Assembly: GCA_039583705.1 (NCBI GenBank)
Contig: JAVKSM010000088.1
Coordinates: 1 to 14,007, forward strand
Reading direction: 5' to 3'
DNA: 14,007 nt
DNA from: JAVKSM01 sp039583705
Lineage (GTDB): Bacteria; Actinomycetota; Actinomycetes; Mycobacteriales; Pseudonocardiaceae
The stretch's first letter is position 1, and each line of letters starts with the position of its first letter. This document shows, piece by piece, positions 12,017 through 14,007 of this stretch. Both the position numbers and the translations under genes were made by a program. The notes below the pieces were generated by a model that was not told the origin of the DNA, did no database searches, and worked only from the letters and a program-made list of their open reading frames with translations.

Positions 12017-12271
12017 GTGGCCATCGCTGTCATCCTCGCGGACATGCCAGACCTGTGGCAGCGGTTGCTCGTCGAGCATGTGCCCGACCGCAACGGCCGA
12101 TGCTGGGAATGCCGCGACTCCGCCGGAAGCGCGGCGAAGTGGCCGTGCGTGACCCGTCAGATCGCCGAACAGGCCGAGGCGCTCTACGAGGGCCGACGTC
12201 AGGGTGGGGCCAACGTCCGGGTGCCGGTGCCGCGACGCGGGCCGACCAACTGGTCGCGGCCGATGCGGTAG
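12017..12271 (+). CDS. Small actinobacterial protein of unknown function with CxxC motif
   Basis: An 84-aa protein I cannot assign to a family. GTG 12017 is chosen because GGAGGAGG lies 8 nt upstream; the frame remains open further back, but that part overlaps the MOSC gene. The N-terminal part (MAIAVILADMPDLWQRLL) could be an amphipathic helix. The middle has Cys29-x2-Cys32 (CWEC) and Cys44 (KWPC), possibly a metal or redox site. The C-terminus is Arg/Pro rich (VPVPRRGPTNW). There is no signal peptide or membrane segment. The even amino-acid composition, the strong ribosome-binding site and a hairpin exactly at its end support a real gene. Confidence 0.75.
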   Translation: MAIAVILADMPDLWQRLLVEHVPDRNGRCWECRDSAGSAAKWPCVTRQIAEQAEALYEGRRQGGANVRVPVPRRGPTNWSRPMR

Positions 12272-12305
12272 CTCCCGGCCGGGGTAAGCTCCCGGCCGGG
12301 TAGCT
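12270..12305 (+). terminator. Strong hairpin at the end of the 84-aa gene
   Basis: Two identical 10-bp palindromes (CCCGGCCGGG, 12274-12283 and 12291-12300) are separated by GTAAGCT. Flanking AGCT at 12270-12273 pairs with AGCT at 12302-12305, giving a 14-bp stem with one bulged T and a 7-nt loop. The stem begins inside the TAG stop codon. It reads as a factor-independent terminator without a T-tract, separating the small gene from the LacI gene. A third partial copy (TAGCTCCCAGC) follows from 12301, so the structure arose from a tandem 16-17 bp repeat. Confidence 0.6.
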
Positions 12306-12379
12306 CCCAGCAGCTTTCCGCGCCGCCGGTGCTCGCTCCCGGCACTGCCGGCAGGCTTCCGGGGCCTCTACTGAACCGT

Positions 12380-12385
12380 TACCGT
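12380..12385 (+). promoter_or_regulatory. -10 box of the LacI-family gene (likely leaderless)
   Basis: TACCGT, a TANNNT match, is followed by exactly 7 nt before the ATG at 12393, and no Shine-Dalgarno lies between them. Transcription probably starts on the A of the ATG. The overlapping stretch TGAACCGTTACC could hold an operator for autoregulation, but it is not a clear palindrome. Confidence 0.55.
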
Positions 12386-12392
12386 CGCGGAC

Positions 12393-13469
12393 ATGTCGCC
12401 GTCACCCTCTCGTCGCCCGGCGACACTGGCATCGGTCGCCGCTGAGCTGGGGGTGTCCCGCACCACCATCTCCAACGCCTACAACCGTCCCGACCAGCTC
12501 TCGCCGCAGCTACGCCAGCGGGTGCTGGAGACCGCGCAGCGCATGGGCTATCCGGGACCGGACCCGGTGGCGCGCTCGCTGCGCACCCGCAAGGCCGGTG
12601 CCGTCGGACTGCTGCTGACCGAGGCGCTTTCCTACGCCTTCCGCGACCCAGCCGCTGTCGGGTTCCTCGAGGGACTGGCGCTGGCCTGCGAGGATGCCGG
12701 CCAGGGGCTGCTCCTGGTGCCGGTGAGCCCGGAGCGGACCGACGTGGCGGCGGTGCACCGGGCCGGCGTCGACGGATTCGTCGTCTACTCGATGCCGGAC
12801 GACGACCCGCACCTCGGGGCGGTGCTGCAACGGCCGGTGCCCACGGTGGTGTGCGACCAGCCGTCCCGGATCGACGACGTCGACGTGGTGGGGATCGACG
12901 ACCACGCCGCGATGCTGGGCCTGGCGCGGCACGTGTGCCGGCTCGGCCACCGCCGGATCGGGGTGATCTGCATGCGCCTGACCAAGCAGCGCCACGACGG
13001 GTTCGCCTCTCCGCAGCGGCAGGCCGGGTCGCACTACCACGTGCAGCGCAGCCGGCTGACCGGGTTGCAGGCCGGGCTCGCCGAGGTTGGTCTGGACTGG
13101 GGGAGGGTGCCCGTCGTGGAGCGCTTCGACCACACTGTCGCGGCGGGTGTCTCGGCGGCCGAGGCCCTGCTGGGCGGGCACCCTGGGCTCACCGCTGTAG
13201 TGTGCACCTCCGACATCCTGGCGCTCGGGGCGTTGCAGCACGCCGGCCGCCTCGGCGTGCGGGTGCCCGAGGATCTCACCGTCACCGGGTTCGACGGGAT
13301 CACCGAGTCCGAGCGGGTGGGGCTGACGACGGTGCGTCAGCCGGTGCGGGAGAAGGGCCGGGTCGCCGGCCAGTTGCTGCTGGACCGCGGCGAGCGGGTC
13401 TGCCCCCGCACGCTGACGCTGCCCACCGAACTGCAGGTCCGCTCCAGCAGCGCCCCGCCCCGGGTGTGA
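12393..13469 (+). CDS. LacI/GalR-family transcriptional regulator
   Basis: A 358-aa repressor of usual family length. Residues 11-36 form the LacI helix-turn-helix (TLASVAAELGVSRTTIS) and residues 57-64 (DPVARSLR) the hinge helix that inserts in the minor groove. A periplasmic-binding-protein-like ligand domain follows from about 70 to 350 (GVDGFVVY, LGHRRIGVI, CTSDILALG, VTGFDGI, TTVRQP). Such proteins bind sugars or related metabolites and leave the operator on binding. The ligand cannot be read from the sequence. The nearest metabolic gene is the convergent otsB, so a link to trehalose metabolism is possible but unproven. The ATG is chosen from the TACCGT box 7 nt upstream. Codon use resembles the neighbours. 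Confidence 0.93.
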   Translation: MSPSPSRRPATLASVAAELGVSRTTISNAYNRPDQLSPQLRQRVLETAQRMGYPGPDPVARSLRTRKAGAVGLLLTEALSYAFRDPAAVGFLEGLALACEDAGQGLLLVPVSPERTDVAAVHRAGVDGFVVYSMPDDDPHLGAVLQRPVPTVVCDQPSRIDDVDVVGIDDHAAMLGLARHVCRLGHRRIGVICMRLTKQRHDGFASPQRQAGSHYHVQRSRLTGLQAGLAEVGLDWGRVPVVERFDHTVAAGVSAAEALLGGHPGLTAVVCTSDILALGALQHAGRLGVRVPEDLTVTGFDGITESERVGLTTVRQPVREKGRVAGQLLLDRGERVCPRTLTLPTELQVRSSSAPPRV

Positions 13470-13471
13470 GA

Positions 13472-13522
13472 ACCCCGCGAGCGGCTGGTTGGCCGGGGTC
13501 AGGGGGAGCGGCGCTTTCGCCG
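13472..13522. terminator. Possible bidirectional terminator between convergent genes
   Basis: The 60-nt gap between the LacI stop and the otsB stop holds two weak hairpins: ACCCCG/CGGGGT (13472-13477 with 13495-13500, 17-nt loop) and CGGCG-CTTT-CGCCG (13509-13522). A palindrome CGCCGGCCGGCG lies at 13518-13529. Convergent genes need termination here, but the structures are short and have no T-tract. Confidence 0.35.
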
Positions 13523-13529
13523 GCCGGCG

Positions 13530-14007
13530 TCACGGGGACCGCCGCTGCGCCACGAGGCATTCGAGGAGCGTGGTGACGTCGGCGGGGCCCGGGAGGCGGT
13601 AACCGGCGGCGGTCGCCCCTTCGCCGACCTTGACGCCGACGTCCGCTCCGGACAGCCGCGTGAACGCCCGCTCGTCGGTGACGTCGTCGCCCACGAAGAG
13701 CACCGCGTCGGCGCCGCAGCGGTCACGGAGCAACGCGAGGGCCGCACCCTTGTCGGTCTGGACCACCGCCAACTCGATGACAGCCTTCCCTTCCGTGACG
13801 GTGATCCCGGACCACCGCGCCGGGCCGGCCCGCACCGCATCCATCACCTGCCTGCCGACCTGCGGATCGGCCCGGCGCACGTGCACCGCGACGCTCGCCG
13901 GCTTGACCTCGAGCGCCACTCCGTCCCGTCCGGCGGCCAGCTCGCGCAGCGCCCGGCGCAGCTCCACCAGCCGGGCGACGGCGGGCTCCGGCAGCTCCCA
14001 GCCGGCG
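13530..14007 (-). CDS. otsB: Trehalose-6-phosphate phosphatase, C-terminal part (runs off the window)
   Basis: The frame is open to the right edge, so only about the last 158 aa are visible; OtsB is normally about 250 aa. A GTG at 13967 is in frame, but the sequence upstream (GWELPEPAVARL) also looks coding, so it is not the start. The visible part has the cap-domain segment LEVKPASVAVHVR, a conserved TDKGAAL lysine, and the HAD motif IV FVGDDVTDERAF, which binds Mg2+. The enzyme hydrolyses trehalose 6-phosphate to trehalose in the cytosol. Trehalose is the acceptor for Pks13 products in mycobacteria. The missing N-terminal part should carry the DxD nucleophile. It is convergent with the LacI-family gene. 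Confidence 0.9.
   Translation of the reverse strand, partial: AGWELPEPAVARLVELRRALRELAAGRDGVALEVKPASVAVHVRRADPQVGRQVMDAVRAGPARWSGITVTEGKAVIELAVVQTDKGAALALLRDRCGADAVLFVGDDVTDERAFTRLSGADVGVKVGEGATAAGYRLPGPADVTTLLECLVAQRRSP

Noticed and set aside
11907..12152. ATG at 11982 as start of a different small protein
   Set aside because: No hydrophobic or motif content, Cys/Pro/Arg-rich frame out of register with the ribosome-binding site at 12001-12008.

Overview
The window is high-GC actinobacterial DNA: GC-rich third codon positions, GTG/TTG starts, and TANNNT -10 boxes sitting on start codons. Most of it is one leftward operon (about 66-11087, minus strand) that reads as a complete late mycolic-acid pathway. 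In transcription order it holds a FadD32-type fatty-acyl-AMP ligase, a Pks13-type condensing synthase, an AccD4-type acyl-CoA carboxylase beta subunit, a Sfp-type phosphopantetheinyl transferase, a CmrA-like short-chain reductase, and a secreted antigen-85-like mycolyltransferase/esterase. The first five are tightly packed (4-nt overlap, 1-nt gap, 22-nt gap, 16-nt overlap), which implies translational coupling. The last gene follows an 84-nt gap and is closed by a perfect 13-bp hairpin.

Inferred pathway: FadD32 activates a long meromycolate-like acid and loads it on the N-terminal carrier of Pks13. AccD4, with biotin-carboxylase partners not in this window, makes the 2-carboxyacyl-CoA that the Pks13 AT domain takes up. 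Pks13 performs the Claisen-type condensation and its thioesterase releases the beta-keto product, onto trehalose in mycobacteria. The PPTase arms the Pks13 carriers. The reductase makes the beta-hydroxyl, and the exported Ag85-like enzyme moves the finished acyl chain outside the cell. The core order fadD32-pks13-accD4 is that of Mycobacterium, but there the PPTase and reductase genes lie elsewhere, and none of the usual arabinogalactan neighbours is visible here.

The right part (11088-14007) holds a 280-bp control region and unrelated-looking rightward genes: a MOSC-domain protein, an 84-aa Cys-containing protein of unknown function, a strong hairpin, and a LacI-family repressor. The C-terminal part of a convergent trehalose-6-phosphate phosphatase (otsB) runs off the right edge. 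These neighbours and the Sfp-type PPTase make me lean towards a Pseudonocardiales-like actinomycete rather than a classical Mycobacterium or Corynebacterium, but the sequence alone does not settle the taxon. No tRNA, rRNA, CRISPR array, transposase or attachment site was seen.
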